Below, piece after piece: positions 26,898-35,253 of a stretch of 64,000 nt of DNA. The notes under the pieces were generated by a model. It was not told the DNA's origin. It made no database searches and saw only the letters and a list, made by a program, of their open reading frames with translations. The translations under genes and the position numbers were made by a program. This DNA comes from Cellulomonas sp. Leaf334 (GTDB lineage: Bacteria > Actinomycetota > Actinomycetes > Actinomycetales > Cellulomonadaceae), in assembly GCF_001424195.1 (NCBI RefSeq), contig NZ_LMOO01000001.1, positions 2,152,812-2,216,811 of the forward strand. Direction: 5' to 3'. Numbering within the stretch: position 1 is the stretch's first letter; every line of letters begins with the position of its first letter.

Positions 26898-27425
26898 ATG
26901 ACGAACGACGAGATCCAGCCCGACACCAAGGACTGGACCTGGGTCCTGGCGCAGCGGTGCCCCGAGTGCGGGTTCACCGCCACCGACGTCGACGGCCCCG
27001 CCATCGCCGGCACCGTGCGCGACCTGTCCCCGCGGTGGGTCTCCGCGCTGCACCGGGTGGACGCGCGGCACCGCCCGGACCCGACCACCTGGTCGACGCT
27101 CGAGTACGGGGCGCACGTGCGCGACGTCATGCGGATCTTCGGTGCCCGTCTCGATCTGCTGCTGACCCAGGACGACCCCCTGTTCGAGAACTGGGACCAG
27201 GACGCGACGGCGATCGAGGACCGGTACGACCTCCAGGACCCGCTCGTGGTCGCCGACGAGCTCGCCGAGTCGGCGGACAGCACCGCAGCGCTGTTCGACT
27301 CGGTGGCCGACGACCAGTGGGACCGGTCGGGGCGGCGGTCCAACGGGTCGGAGTTCACGGTGCTGACGCTCGGGCAGTACTTCCTGCACGACGTGGTCCA
27401 CCACCTGCACGACGTCCACGCCTGA
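26898..27425 (+). CDS. DinB-family metal-dependent protein
   Basis: 175 residues. Four-helix DinB/MDMPI-like fold with the motif STLEYGAHVRDVMRIFGARLD and a closing YFLHDVVHHLHDVH, whose histidines form the usual metal site. A CPECGF near the N-terminus is a distinguishing feature of one actinobacterial subgroup. These proteins use mycothiol or bacillithiol as thiol cofactor in detoxification; the substrate here is unknown. Confidence 0.9.
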   Translation: MTNDEIQPDTKDWTWVLAQRCPECGFTATDVDGPAIAGTVRDLSPRWVSALHRVDARHRPDPTTWSTLEYGAHVRDVMRIFGARLDLLLTQDDPLFENWDQDATAIEDRYDLQDPLVVADELAESADSTAALFDSVADDQWDRSGRRSNGSEFTVLTLGQYFLHDVVHHLHDVHA

Positions 27426-27516
27426 CTGGAGCGCTGAGCCGGAGTGCAGCGGAGGGTGGGGGCGCGCCAGCGCACCCGCCCGCAGCGAAACGCAGGCGCA
27501 GCGCGACCACGAGAAA

Positions 27517-27570
27517 CTGTCCACAGGTTGTGTCCACAGGCGTGTGCAACACGCCGTAACCTGTGGAAAA
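27517..27570. promoter_or_regulatory. Cluster of three DnaA-box-like nonamers
   Basis: CTGTCCACA (27517-27525), GTGTCCACA (27530-27538) and, on the other strand, TTTTCCACA (27562-27570) each differ by one base from the actinobacterial DnaA box TTGTCCACA. They lie within 54 bp in the gap between the DinB gene and a gene of unknown function. No origin genes (dnaA, dnaN) are nearby. Confidence 0.45.
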
Positions 27571-27652
27571 CCCGCTGACCAGGAAGGACTCGCCGGAACG
27601 GCGCGCCGAAACTTCACCCGCTCGCATCACAACCTGTGTACGGTCCTCCGGC

Positions 27653-28582
27653 ATGAGCCTGCCGCTGGTCGACCTGCCCAGGGAGCTGGACGGGCGAAAT
27701 GTCCTCGTTGTCCCGCACGGCGCGGACGTCGTCGTCCTGGCCACCGCCTGGTTCCCCGACGCCACCTGGGTGCGCGAGCCGGTGAGCGTCGACGACGCGG
27801 CGAGGTCCCGCCCGATGACCGGTGCCCGGTTCCGGGGCATCGCCTCGGCCGTCGCCGAGCCGAGCCCCGGTCTGCTGCGGCTGAACGGCGCCGCGTCCCT
27901 CGAAGGACCGATACCGGCAGGTCCGTCCACCGCGCGGACGACCGGTCTCGTCGTGCCGGCGGTCGACCTGTACGCACTGGTCCCCGCCGACCCCCGTGCG
28001 TCCCTCGACCTCGTCTACGGCTGGATGGCTGCGGCCGCGCGTCGGGTCGCCGGCAGCATCGTCCCCGCGGACCGGGCGCACGCCGTGGTGGTGCCCGACC
28101 CCGGGGCGGCGGTCGACCTCACGCTCTGGTCGGCCATGCCGCTGTCCGCGCAGGACGCCCTGCCGCTGGTGCGCCCGGCGATGACGGGTGCGCGCGTCGG
28201 ACCGACGGACGTCCCGCACCCGCAGCAGTCCGAGGGGACCCCCGGCCCGCCGACGTTCTCCGTGACCGCGACGTTCGAGTACGACGGGGCGGTCACCGTC
28301 CGGACCGGCCGGTCGAGCGAGGTGCCCGTCGCCCTGTCCCGGCTCGACTGGCGGGAGTTCGGGCCGTGGTCGTACCACGTGACCTGGATCCCGCCGGAGC
28401 CCGAGGAGCTGCGCCAGGAGCACCCGTCGCAGCTGCACCTCATCGCACGGTCGCGGGTCGAGCCGTCGGTCGCGCGCATCGCCGCTGCCCTGTGGCGGGC
28501 GGTCGGCGGGACCGTCGTGGACAGCGGCGGGTTCATCGTCACGCCGGGCGAGCTCCAGGACCGGGCGACCGCGCGGCGCTAG
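27653..28582 (+). CDS. Uncharacterised protein, paralogue of 53166-54308
   Basis: 309 residues from ATG 27653; the leader holds the DnaA-box-like cluster. No known domain recognised. It shares an ordered set of motifs with the protein at 53166-54308: YGWMAAAARRVAGSIV against LQWMVAAARRLGGSVR, AVDLTLWS against AIDLTVLS, YHVTWIPPEPEEL against YRVHWEPPFIEEL, and a closing ARIAAALWRAVGGTVVDSGGF against ARVVHAAIGGEIADEADF. No signal peptide or membrane helix, so probably cytoplasmic. Function unknown. Confidence 0.8.
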   Translation: MSLPLVDLPRELDGRNVLVVPHGADVVVLATAWFPDATWVREPVSVDDAARSRPMTGARFRGIASAVAEPSPGLLRLNGAASLEGPIPAGPSTARTTGLVVPAVDLYALVPADPRASLDLVYGWMAAAARRVAGSIVPADRAHAVVVPDPGAAVDLTLWSAMPLSAQDALPLVRPAMTGARVGPTDVPHPQQSEGTPGPPTFSVTATFEYDGAVTVRTGRSSEVPVALSRLDWREFGPWSYHVTWIPPEPEELRQEHPSQLHLIARSRVEPSVARIAAALWRAVGGTVVDSGGFIVTPGELQDRATARR

Positions 28583-29493
28583 GCGAAGGGCTCGCTGCCC
28601 GAGGGCACCAGGTCGACCGACACCGTGAGCCGGGAGCCGGAGCCCTCCGTGAAGATGACCCCGCGCAGCGGCGGGACGTCGTCGTAGTCGCGGCCCCAGC
28701 CCAGCAGCACGTACCGGTCGTCGACGAGCTGGTCGTTGGTCGGGTCGACCTCCACCCAGCCCGCCCCGGGCACCCACGCCGACACCCACGCGTGCGACGC
28801 GTCGGCGCCCCGGAGCTTCTCCCGGCCGGCCGGGGGGCGGGTCTCGATGTAGCCGCTCGAGTACCGCGCGGGCAGCCCGTGCAGGCGTAGCGCGGCGATC
28901 ATCAGGTGCGCGAAGTCCTGGCAGACGCCCGCCTTCTGCGCGAGGAGCTGGGCCTGCGTGGTGTGCACCGTGGTGGAGCCCGACCGGTACGCCAGCTCGG
29001 TGCGGATCCGGTGCGCGAGCTCGACCAGCACCTCGACCATCGGGCGGTCCGTCGCGAACGTCGGGGCCGCCCAGTCGCGGACCTCGTCGGCGAACGTGAC
29101 GTGCGGCGACGGCAGCAGGGTCTCGCGCAGGTCCACGATGCTCGGGTCCAGCCGGCCGACCTCGCCGGCGGCGACCCGTCGCGCCACCTCGTGCCACCCG
29201 ACGGCGGGCAGGGTCGCGGGGTCGGGCGCCTGCCGGGTGACCTCGATCGTCGACCGGGACGCGACCACGAGCCGTGTGTGGGGTGTCGTGACGCCGAAGT
29301 ACGTGGTGCGGTTGCCGAAGTAGTCGACCCACTGGTTGGTGTCCGCGGGGGCCGGCTCGATCTCGACCGACGTCGACAGGCACGACTGTCCGGGGACGTC
29401 GCGGGGCGTCATCGTCGTGCGGCCGTAGGAGTCGGTCACCACGTTCGCGTACGAGTACGTGGTGCGGTGGACGAGGTCGTAGGTGCGGCTCAC
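28579..29493 (-). CDS. Transglutaminase-like cysteine protease family protein
   Basis: 304 residues. N-terminal transglutaminase-associated beta-domain (YDLVHRTTYSYANVVTDSYG, DYFGNRTTYFGV), then the papain-like core with Cys in AGVCQDFAHLMIAALR, His in DASHAWVSAW and Asp in EVDPTNDQL. Its ATG overlaps the stop of the upstream ATP-grasp/alpha-E gene. This trio (ATP-grasp, alpha-E, transglutaminase) is a widespread conserved module proposed to make and handle peptides; the product is not known. It converges on the previous gene with a four-base overlap of stop codons. Confidence 0.93.
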   Translation of the reverse strand: MSRTYDLVHRTTYSYANVVTDSYGRTTMTPRDVPGQSCLSTSVEIEPAPADTNQWVDYFGNRTTYFGVTTPHTRLVVASRSTIEVTRQAPDPATLPAVGWHEVARRVAAGEVGRLDPSIVDLRETLLPSPHVTFADEVRDWAAPTFATDRPMVEVLVELAHRIRTELAYRSGSTTVHTTQAQLLAQKAGVCQDFAHLMIAALRLHGLPARYSSGYIETRPPAGREKLRGADASHAWVSAWVPGAGWVEVDPTNDQLVDDRYVLLGWGRDYDDVPPLRGVIFTEGSGSRLTVSVDLVPSGSEPFA

Positions 29494-32075
29494 TCGCCAC
29501 CACCGTCCCGGGCGTCCCAGGGGTCCTCGAGCGCGCGGCTCGGGGAGAGCCGGACGAAGTGCACACGCTCGATCTCGTCGGCCGCGGAGTGCAGCCGCCA
29601 GAGCATCGACTCCAGGGTCTCGGCGAGCCGTGCGCGCCGGCCGTCGTCGGTGACGGCGGCGGCGATCGCGACGGGGTCCACCTCGGCCAGCAGGTCGACG
29701 ACGTCGGACAGCAGGTGGTCGCGCTGGTCCGGTGCCCGGCCGGCCAGGGGGACGAGGGCGAGCGACTCCTGCAGCCGGTCGAGCTGGTAGGCCAGCGAGC
29801 GGGGGTTGGTGCCGTCGAGCAGCAGGAGGTCCAGCACCTCGGCCAGGCCGGCACCCGTCTGGTGACGGCGGCGGTACGTGATGGCCGACTCGTGCGCGAG
29901 CAGCACCGACTCCAGCACCACGGCGTCGACGTCGGCGGGCCGGCGCTGCACGACCGTCGCCAGCAGGCTCTCGACCAGGTGCTGCGCGCGCTCGATACGC
30001 CGGCCCGCGTCGAGGAACTGCCAGCCGACGTCACGCACCAGCCCTTCGGCGGTGATCCCGGCGATGGCCAGCAGCCCTTCGAGCACCTTGTCGAGCGCGG
30101 GCCGCAGGCCGGCCGTGACCGTGTTGCCGGCGACGACCCCCAGGTCGAGCGCGTCCCGGCCGTGCGTCCGGCCGCGCGTCTTGCCACGCTCGTCGCGCAG
30201 CGCCCGCTCGATGCGCGCCAGCGGACCGAACGTGTCGGTGGAGAGCTGGTCCCGCACGGCGGCCGCCGCGGCAGCGAGCCGACGGACCGAGCGCGCGACC
30301 GTCCCCGCCGTCCGCGGGTCGAGGACCAGGTCCCGGAACGACGGCGCGCCCTGGTCGGTGGGCGTCAGCGACGAGATCAGCACGTCGAGCGCACGACCGC
30401 CCGCGGACGCCGGCCGCCGGTGGAAGTCGTCCCAGCGGTCGACGACGACGCGCAGCACGCGGCTGGCGTCCTCGGCCCGCTCGGCGTAGCGGCCCATCCA
30501 GTACAGGTTCTCGGCGGTGCGCGGCGAGATGCCCGTCGCGGGGCGGCGCGGGGTCGCGACCTCGCCCGCCGCGGACTCGTCGGAGGGCACCGACGGCTCG
30601 ACGGGCGCGTCCGGCTGCGTGGACAGCACCCAGACGTCCTTCGCGGCGGCGCCCAGGGCCGACGAGACGACGTGCCCCGGCGCGACGCGCGCGAGCCCGC
30701 CGGCCAGCACCGTGTACGACCCGCCGTGCGCGACCGCGTACGTCCGCAGCACCGCGGCCCGCGGACCGAGGTCGGCCGGACCGACGCCCTCCGCGGACGG
30801 CAGGTCGCTCCCGACGCCCACCGGCGTCCCGTCGACGGTCGGGCCGGCCGGGCCCACGGGCTCCTGGCCCACCCACTGCCACGGCTCCGCGCTGATCCGG
30901 GCGGCGAGCTGCTCGCGCTCGCGGTGGCTCAGGGTCCAGCCGAGGATCGTGCCGACGTCCGTCCCCCGGACGGTCGGCAGCACCACGAGCCGCTCGAGGT
31001 GCGTCACGACGTGCTGCAGCGACCGCGGCTCGCCGCACCACCAGGTGGGGGCCGACGGCAGGGCGAGGTCCTGGTCGAGCACCGCGTTCGCCAGCCGCGG
31101 CAGGTACGTGAGCAGCGCGGGGTTCTCCAGCACCGAGCTGCCCAGGGGGTTGACCACGCTCACGGTCCCGGCACGAACCGCCCGGACCAGCCCGGGCACG
31201 CCGAGTCGCGACCCCTGCCGCAGGTCGAGCGGGTCGCACCACTCGGCGTCGACGCGCCGCAGCACCACGTCCACCGGTTCGAGGCCCTCGACGCCGCGCA
31301 TCCAGACCCGGCCGTCGCGGACCAGCAGGTCGGACCCCTCGACGAGCGGGAGGCCCAGCATCGAGGCGAGGTACGCCTGGTCGAACGCGGTCTCGCTGGA
31401 CGGCCCGGACGTGAGCAGGACGACGCGCGGCTGCTCGGCGCGCCCGGGGGCCACGTCGCGCAGCGCGAGCCGCAACGCACGGAAGAACGGTCCGAGGCGC
31501 TGGATGGAGGCCTGCCGGTACACCCCCGAGAGCACCTGCGAGACGACGCGCCGGTCCTCCATCGCGTACCCGACCCCCGACGGCGCCTGCGTCCGGTCCG
31601 CGACCGCGCACCACCCGCCCGCGCCGTCGCGCACCAGGTCGGTCGCGGTGAGCACCAGCTCCCGCCCGCCGGGCAGCCGCAACCCGTCGACCGCCCGCAC
31701 GAACCCGGGGTGACCGAGCACGACCGTGGGCGGCAGGAGCTTGTCGGTCAGGAGCAGGCGGTGGCCGTACGCGTCCTGCAGGATCGCGTCCAGCAGCTCC
31801 GCCCGCTGCACGAGTGCCGCGTCCAGGCGGGCCCACTCCGGCTCGTCGACGATGACGGGCAGGGGGTCCAGGTGCCAGGGGTGCTCCCCGTCCTCGGAGT
31901 CCGCGCCGTACGTGACGCCGTGGTCCGCGAGCAGCCGCTCGGCCTCGTCGCGCGCGCGTGCCAGCCCCGGTTCGGTCGGGATGTCCGCGGGGTCGGGGAG
32001 CCACGACCAGTCGGCGCGATGGTCGACCGCACCCGACTCGCCCTGCAGGCGGGGGGAGGAGAGCAGGTCGGTCAC
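29490..32075 (-). CDS. Fused circularly permuted ATP-grasp and alpha-E protein
   Basis: 861 residues. Residues 1-520 are the circularly permuted type 2 ATP-grasp domain (DUF404/DUF407: ILQDAYGHRLLLTDKLLPP, VVLLTSGPSSETAFDQAYLA, VVNPLGSSVLENPALLTYLP, LRTYAVAHGGSYTVLAGGLA). Residues from about 545 are the helical alpha-E domain (DUF403: SPRTAENLYWMGRYAERAED, ending SAADEIERVHF). The two are separate genes in many bacteria, so this is a natural fusion. The ATP-grasp part should form amide bonds; substrate unknown. Coupled by ATGA overlap to the transglutaminase gene. Confidence 0.93.
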   Translation of the reverse strand: MTDLLSSPRLQGESGAVDHRADWSWLPDPADIPTEPGLARARDEAERLLADHGVTYGADSEDGEHPWHLDPLPVIVDEPEWARLDAALVQRAELLDAILQDAYGHRLLLTDKLLPPTVVLGHPGFVRAVDGLRLPGGRELVLTATDLVRDGAGGWCAVADRTQAPSGVGYAMEDRRVVSQVLSGVYRQASIQRLGPFFRALRLALRDVAPGRAEQPRVVLLTSGPSSETAFDQAYLASMLGLPLVEGSDLLVRDGRVWMRGVEGLEPVDVVLRRVDAEWCDPLDLRQGSRLGVPGLVRAVRAGTVSVVNPLGSSVLENPALLTYLPRLANAVLDQDLALPSAPTWWCGEPRSLQHVVTHLERLVVLPTVRGTDVGTILGWTLSHREREQLAARISAEPWQWVGQEPVGPAGPTVDGTPVGVGSDLPSAEGVGPADLGPRAAVLRTYAVAHGGSYTVLAGGLARVAPGHVVSSALGAAAKDVWVLSTQPDAPVEPSVPSDESAAGEVATPRRPATGISPRTAENLYWMGRYAERAEDASRVLRVVVDRWDDFHRRPASAGGRALDVLISSLTPTDQGAPSFRDLVLDPRTAGTVARSVRRLAAAAAAVRDQLSTDTFGPLARIERALRDERGKTRGRTHGRDALDLGVVAGNTVTAGLRPALDKVLEGLLAIAGITAEGLVRDVGWQFLDAGRRIERAQHLVESLLATVVQRRPADVDAVVLESVLLAHESAITYRRRHQTGAGLAEVLDLLLLDGTNPRSLAYQLDRLQESLALVPLAGRAPDQRDHLLSDVVDLLAEVDPVAIAAAVTDDGRRARLAETLESMLWRLHSAADEIERVHFVRLSPSRALEDPWDARDGGGE

Positions 32076-32133
32076 ACAGAGGAGTGTGTCCTACGACGGC
32101 GCCGACCGCGGAGGTCGGCACGCAGGTCGGCGG

Positions 32134-32580
32134 CTACAGCAGGCGCGGGTCGGGGGTGACGTCCTGCACGGAGACGTCGACCCGGATCCGGTCGACGGGC
32201 GGGTCGGTGAGGCCCAGCGTCTCGGCGACGGCGGCGGCGGCGAGGCGGCGGACCTCGTCGGCCAGCGGGACCAGCGGGGTGCCGTACAGCGCGATGACCT
32301 CGACGGTCAGCCGGTCCAGGTCGTCGTCGGCCGTGGTGGTGCACGTGATCCGCAGGACGCCGACGTCCGGGACCGCGGCGAGCGTCGCACCCACGCGGGC
32401 CACGACGACCGTGGACGCCACGAACAGCTCCGCGCCCGGCAGCGAGCCGCGGACCGGGGCGGAGGGTCGGAACGCCCGGACGGCGACCGCGACGACGTCG
32501 TCGCGCAGGGCCACCCAGCCGCTGTCGGTGTGCTCGCGCAGCGTCCGGGCAGCCTGTGTGAGCCGCTGTTCCGCGTTCAT
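32134..32580 (-). CDS. Asp23-like protein downstream of the sigma factor
   Basis: 148 residues, ATGA overlap with the sigma gene. Alternating beta and helix pattern with ITCTTTADDDLDRLTVEVIALYGTPLVPLADEV and VDRIRVDVSVQDVTPDP resembles the Asp23/Gls24 fold used in the divergent operon. No membrane helix. It may act as the regulatory partner of the sigma factor, linking it to the Asp23 layer; that role is inferred from position only. Confidence 0.7.
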   Translation of the reverse strand: MNAEQRLTQAARTLREHTDSGWVALRDDVVAVAVRAFRPSAPVRGSLPGAELFVASTVVVARVGATLAAVPDVGVLRITCTTTADDDLDRLTVEVIALYGTPLVPLADEVRRLAAAAVAETLGLTDPPVDRIRVDVSVQDVTPDPRLL

Positions 32581-33131
32581 CGCCACGCCTCCATCCGCTG
32601 GATCAGGTGCCCGCGCGCCCGGTGGAGCTGGCCGCGGACCGTGCTCGTCGTCGTGCCGGACACCTCCGCGATCTGGTCGTAGGACAGGCCTTCCACCTCC
32701 CGCAGCAGCCACGTCGAGCGCGGCCCCGGGGGGAGCTCGCGCAGCGCCGCGTTCAGCGCGTCGAGAAGGTCCGTGCCCTCGGCCGAGCGTTCCGGGTCGA
32801 TCGCGTGGCGGTCCACCTCCTCGACCGGGACGAACGGCAGGGGAAGAGCGGTACGAGCCCGCCGGCGTTGCAGGGACCGCACCTTGTGCGCCGTGATGGC
32901 GAACAGCCAGGTGCGCAGCGACGACCGGCCCGCGAACTGCGGCAACGAGGTCCACGCGGCGGCGAACGCCTCCTGCACGCAGTCCTCGGTGTCCTGTGGA
33001 TCATCGAGCATGCGGCGGGCATAGCGATAGAGCGACGGACCATGTCGGTCGACGATCACCCGGAACGCGGCGCGGTCGAGGAGCGCCGCCCGGCGGGCGA
33101 GCACCTCGTCCGGGATCTCGTCGGTGTCCAT
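32577..33131 (-). CDS. Sigma-70 family (ECF) factor of the Asp23 locus
   Basis: 184 residues from ATG 33131 (an in-frame ATG at 33167 is possible). Region 2: RYARRMLDDPQDTEDCVQEA and FAAAWTSLPQFAGRSSLRTWL; region 4: LPPGPRSTWLLREVEGLSYDQIAEVSGTTTSTV... up to RGQLHRAR. It is divergent from the six-gene Asp23/AmaP operon across 131 bases and precedes its own Asp23-like partner, so it probably drives this envelope-stress locus. Confidence 0.9.
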   Translation of the reverse strand: MDTDEIPDEVLARRAALLDRAAFRVIVDRHGPSLYRYARRMLDDPQDTEDCVQEAFAAAWTSLPQFAGRSSLRTWLFAITAHKVRSLQRRRARTALPLPFVPVEEVDRHAIDPERSAEGTDLLDALNAALRELPPGPRSTWLLREVEGLSYDQIAEVSGTTTSTVRGQLHRARGHLIQRMEAWR

Positions 33132-33262
33132 CCCGAGCAGCGTGCGTCCGGCGGCCTCCCGCCGCATCCCGACGGATGTGACCCAGGTCACATCGAACGC
33201 CCGTGACGAACCGGGAGGAACAGCGACCAACCCTGTGTACGCATCCGTCGAGAGAGGTCACC

Positions 33263-33718
33263 ATGAGCGAGTCCGCCACGACCGTCACCGCCCCCGCCGC
33301 CCGCACCCGGCAGAGCGCGCTCGTCACCGCCGAGGGCAGCACCACGATCGCCGACACGGTGGTCAGCAAGATCGCCGGCATCGCCGCACGCGAGGTCAGC
33401 GGCGTGCACTCCCTGGGTGGCGGCACCGCCCGCGCCATCGGCAACCTGCGCGAGCGCATCCCGGGCGCCCGCACCAACCACTCGCAGGGCGTCTCCGTCG
33501 AGGTGGGCGAGACCGAGGCCGCCGTCGACCTGGACCTCGTCGCCGAGTACGGCGTGTCCATCGCCGACCTCGCCGACGGGATCCGTCGCAACGTCATCAG
33601 CGCCGTCGAGCGCATGACCGGCCTGCACGTGGTCGAGGTCAACGTGACCGTCAACGACGTGCACCTGCCCCAGGACGACGCGCAGCCGGCAGCCCCGCAG
33701 GAGCAGCGGGTCCAGTGA
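33263..33718 (+). CDS. Asp23/Gls24 family envelope stress protein
   Basis: 151 residues with GAGAGG upstream of the ATG. Core motif TTIADTVVSKIAGIAAREVSGVHSLGG, then VSVEVGETEAAVDLDLVAEY and VVEVNVTVNDVHLP, the standard Asp23 pattern. In Staphylococcus Asp23 forms a membrane-attached layer through AmaP. It is the first gene of a tightly packed operon of six. Gln/Ala/Pro-rich C-terminal tail. Confidence 0.93.
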   Translation: MSESATTVTAPAARTRQSALVTAEGSTTIADTVVSKIAGIAAREVSGVHSLGGGTARAIGNLRERIPGARTNHSQGVSVEVGETEAAVDLDLVAEYGVSIADLADGIRRNVISAVERMTGLHVVEVNVTVNDVHLPQDDAQPAAPQEQRVQ

Positions 33719-34143
33719 CCGACGTCCCGGAGCACGTGCCGACGCCGCTGGAGGTCGCGGCGGACGTCGCGCCCCTGCCTGTCGTCGACCCGTCGCCCGC
33801 CGTCGACCCGTCGCCCGCCGTCGACCCGGCGCTCGTCGTCGTCATCGACGACGTCGTCCCGGACCCGGAGCCGCTCACCCCGGCCGAGGTCGTCGCCGCG
33901 GCCGTGCTGGCGGTCCCCGGCGTCGTCCGCCTGCACGGCGGCCGGTTCGGCGAGCTGGGCACCTACCTGCCCGGCCGCCGGGTCACGGGCGTCCGGATCG
34001 ACGACGAGGGCACCGAGGTGCACGTCGTCGTCTCCGACCTCGTCCCCGTGCCCGACACGGCGGCGCGGGTCCAGCGGGCCGTCTCCGCGGTCGCGCCCAT
34101 GCCCGTCCGAGTCCACGTCGAGGACATCGACACCATCGTCTGA
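33715..34143 (+). CDS. Asp23-related protein
   Basis: 142 residues from a GTG overlapping the previous stop. After an acidic Pro-rich leader with a tandem 18-bp repeat (33784-33819, encoding two copies of a VDPSPA unit) comes an Asp23-like domain: VAAAVLAVPGVVRLHGGRFGEL, GVRIDDEGTEVHVVVSDLVP and MPVRVHVEDI. It is a divergent member of the same family as its neighbour. Function in the layer unknown. Confidence 0.8.
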   Translation: MTDVPEHVPTPLEVAADVAPLPVVDPSPAVDPSPAVDPALVVVIDDVVPDPEPLTPAEVVAAAVLAVPGVVRLHGGRFGELGTYLPGRRVTGVRIDDEGTEVHVVVSDLVPVPDTAARVQRAVSAVAPMPVRVHVEDIDTIV

Positions 34144-34152
34144 GGAGCCACC

Positions 34153-34332
34153 GTGTCATCTGTCGCCATCGGGCTGTTCGCCGGCCTGCTGCTCGCCCTC
34201 GTCGCCGCCGTCGGCGGGTTCGACATGTTCATGCTCGCCCTGCTGCTCGGCGCCGTCGGCGTGGTCGTCGGCCTCGTCGTCGAGGGCCGGATCGACGTGA
34301 CCAGCCTCGTCTCCGGCCGTGGCCGTGGCTGA
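34153..34332 (+). CDS. DUF2273-like small membrane protein
   Basis: 59 residues from GTG 34153 with TGAGGAG upstream. Two hydrophobic helices (IGLFAGLLLALVAAVGG and MFMLALLLGAVGVVVGLVVEG) then DVTSLVSGRGRG. Its size and place between Asp23-family genes match DUF2273 peptides, which accompany amaP/asp23 in many Gram-positives. It overlaps the next gene by 14 bases. Confidence 0.8.
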   Translation: MSSVAIGLFAGLLLALVAAVGGFDMFMLALLLGAVGVVVGLVVEGRIDVTSLVSGRGRG

Positions 34333-34681
34333 CGACCGCGGCACGCTCACCATCGCCGACCGCGCCCTCACGCGCATCGCCCGGCAGGTGACCCTCGACG
34401 TGCCGGGCGTCGCCCCCGAGGACTCGGCCGGCGCGGTGGAGCGCACCCTCGGCCGCGGGTACCCGCGGGTCCACTGGCAGCGCGCCGGCACGACGGCACG
34501 CGTCGAGGTCGAGGTGGCCATCACGTGGCCGTCGTCTGCCGCCCAGGTCACCACCGGTGTCCAGGCCGCCCTGCGCCAGGAGCTGGAGCGCCAGGCCGGG
34601 CAGGAGCTCGCCCACGTGAGCGTCGCGGTGCGCGAGGTCGTCCGCGGGCCGTCGGCGCGTCCGGTCGCGAGGGTGCGATGA
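34319..34681 (+). CDS. Asp23/Gls24 family protein
   Basis: 120 residues from GTG 34319 (a GTG at 34325 is also possible). Short Asp23 domain: LTIADRALTRIARQVTLDVPGV, VEVEVAITWPSSAAQVTTGV and AHVSVAVREV. Third Asp23-type protein of the operon; overlaps both neighbours. Probably cytoplasmic and membrane-associated via AmaP. Confidence 0.85.
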   Translation: MAVADDRGTLTIADRALTRIARQVTLDVPGVAPEDSAGAVERTLGRGYPRVHWQRAGTTARVEVEVAITWPSSAAQVTTGVQAALRQELERQAGQELAHVSVAVREVVRGPSARPVARVR

Positions 34682-35253
34682 CCACCGTCGACACCCCCCG
34701 CGGGTTCGCGCCCGCCGCCGCCGCCACCCGCGCGGGCCGCGTCGCGTGGTGGAGCATCGGGCTCGCCCTGCTCGTCGTCGCCCTCGGCGTCCTCGTCCTG
34801 CGGGAGGCGCTCGTCGTCGCCGGCACCGTGCAGGGCGAACCCTGGCTCGCCCCGGCGGTCGACAGCGTCGACGGCGTCACGCCGTCCCCGCTGGTCGTCG
34901 TGATCGGCGTCGTCCTCGCTCTGCTCGGTCTGTGGCTCGTGGTCGTCGCGCTGGGCCGCCGGGTCCGCACGCGGCTCGACGTCACGTCCTCGACGGGGAC
35001 GACGATCGGCATCGCCGACGCCGCCCGGCTCGCCGCGTCGGCCGCCGACGAGGTCGACCGGGTCCTGTCCGCCCGCGCGACCGCCACCCGCCGCTCCGTC
35101 ACCGTCACGGTGACCACGCTCGAGGGCGACGACGTCTCCGAGGCCGTCCGCGCGGCCGTCACCGAGCGCCTCGCGCCGCTCGCGCAGCCGCTGCCCGTCA
35201 AGGTCGTCGGTCGCGTGACCGCCGGTCTGCACGCGGGAGGTGGCCGACGATGA
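34678..35253 (+). CDS. DUF6286-like two-helix membrane protein
   Basis: 191 residues; ATGA overlap with the gene before. Helices at about residues 22-48 (WWSIGLALLVVALGVLVLREAL) and 75-97 (LVVVIGVVLALLGLWLVVVAL), then a cytoplasmic alpha/beta domain with TTIGIADAARLAASAADEVD and VTVTVTTLEGDDVSEAVRAA. It is AmaP-like in layout, and DUF6286 proteins accompany Asp23 operons in actinobacteria. Function unknown. Confidence 0.8.
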   Translation: MTTVDTPRGFAPAAAATRAGRVAWWSIGLALLVVALGVLVLREALVVAGTVQGEPWLAPAVDSVDGVTPSPLVVVIGVVLALLGLWLVVVALGRRVRTRLDVTSSTGTTIGIADAARLAASAADEVDRVLSARATATRRSVTVTVTTLEGDDVSEAVRAAVTERLAPLAQPLPVKVVGRVTAGLHAGGGRR

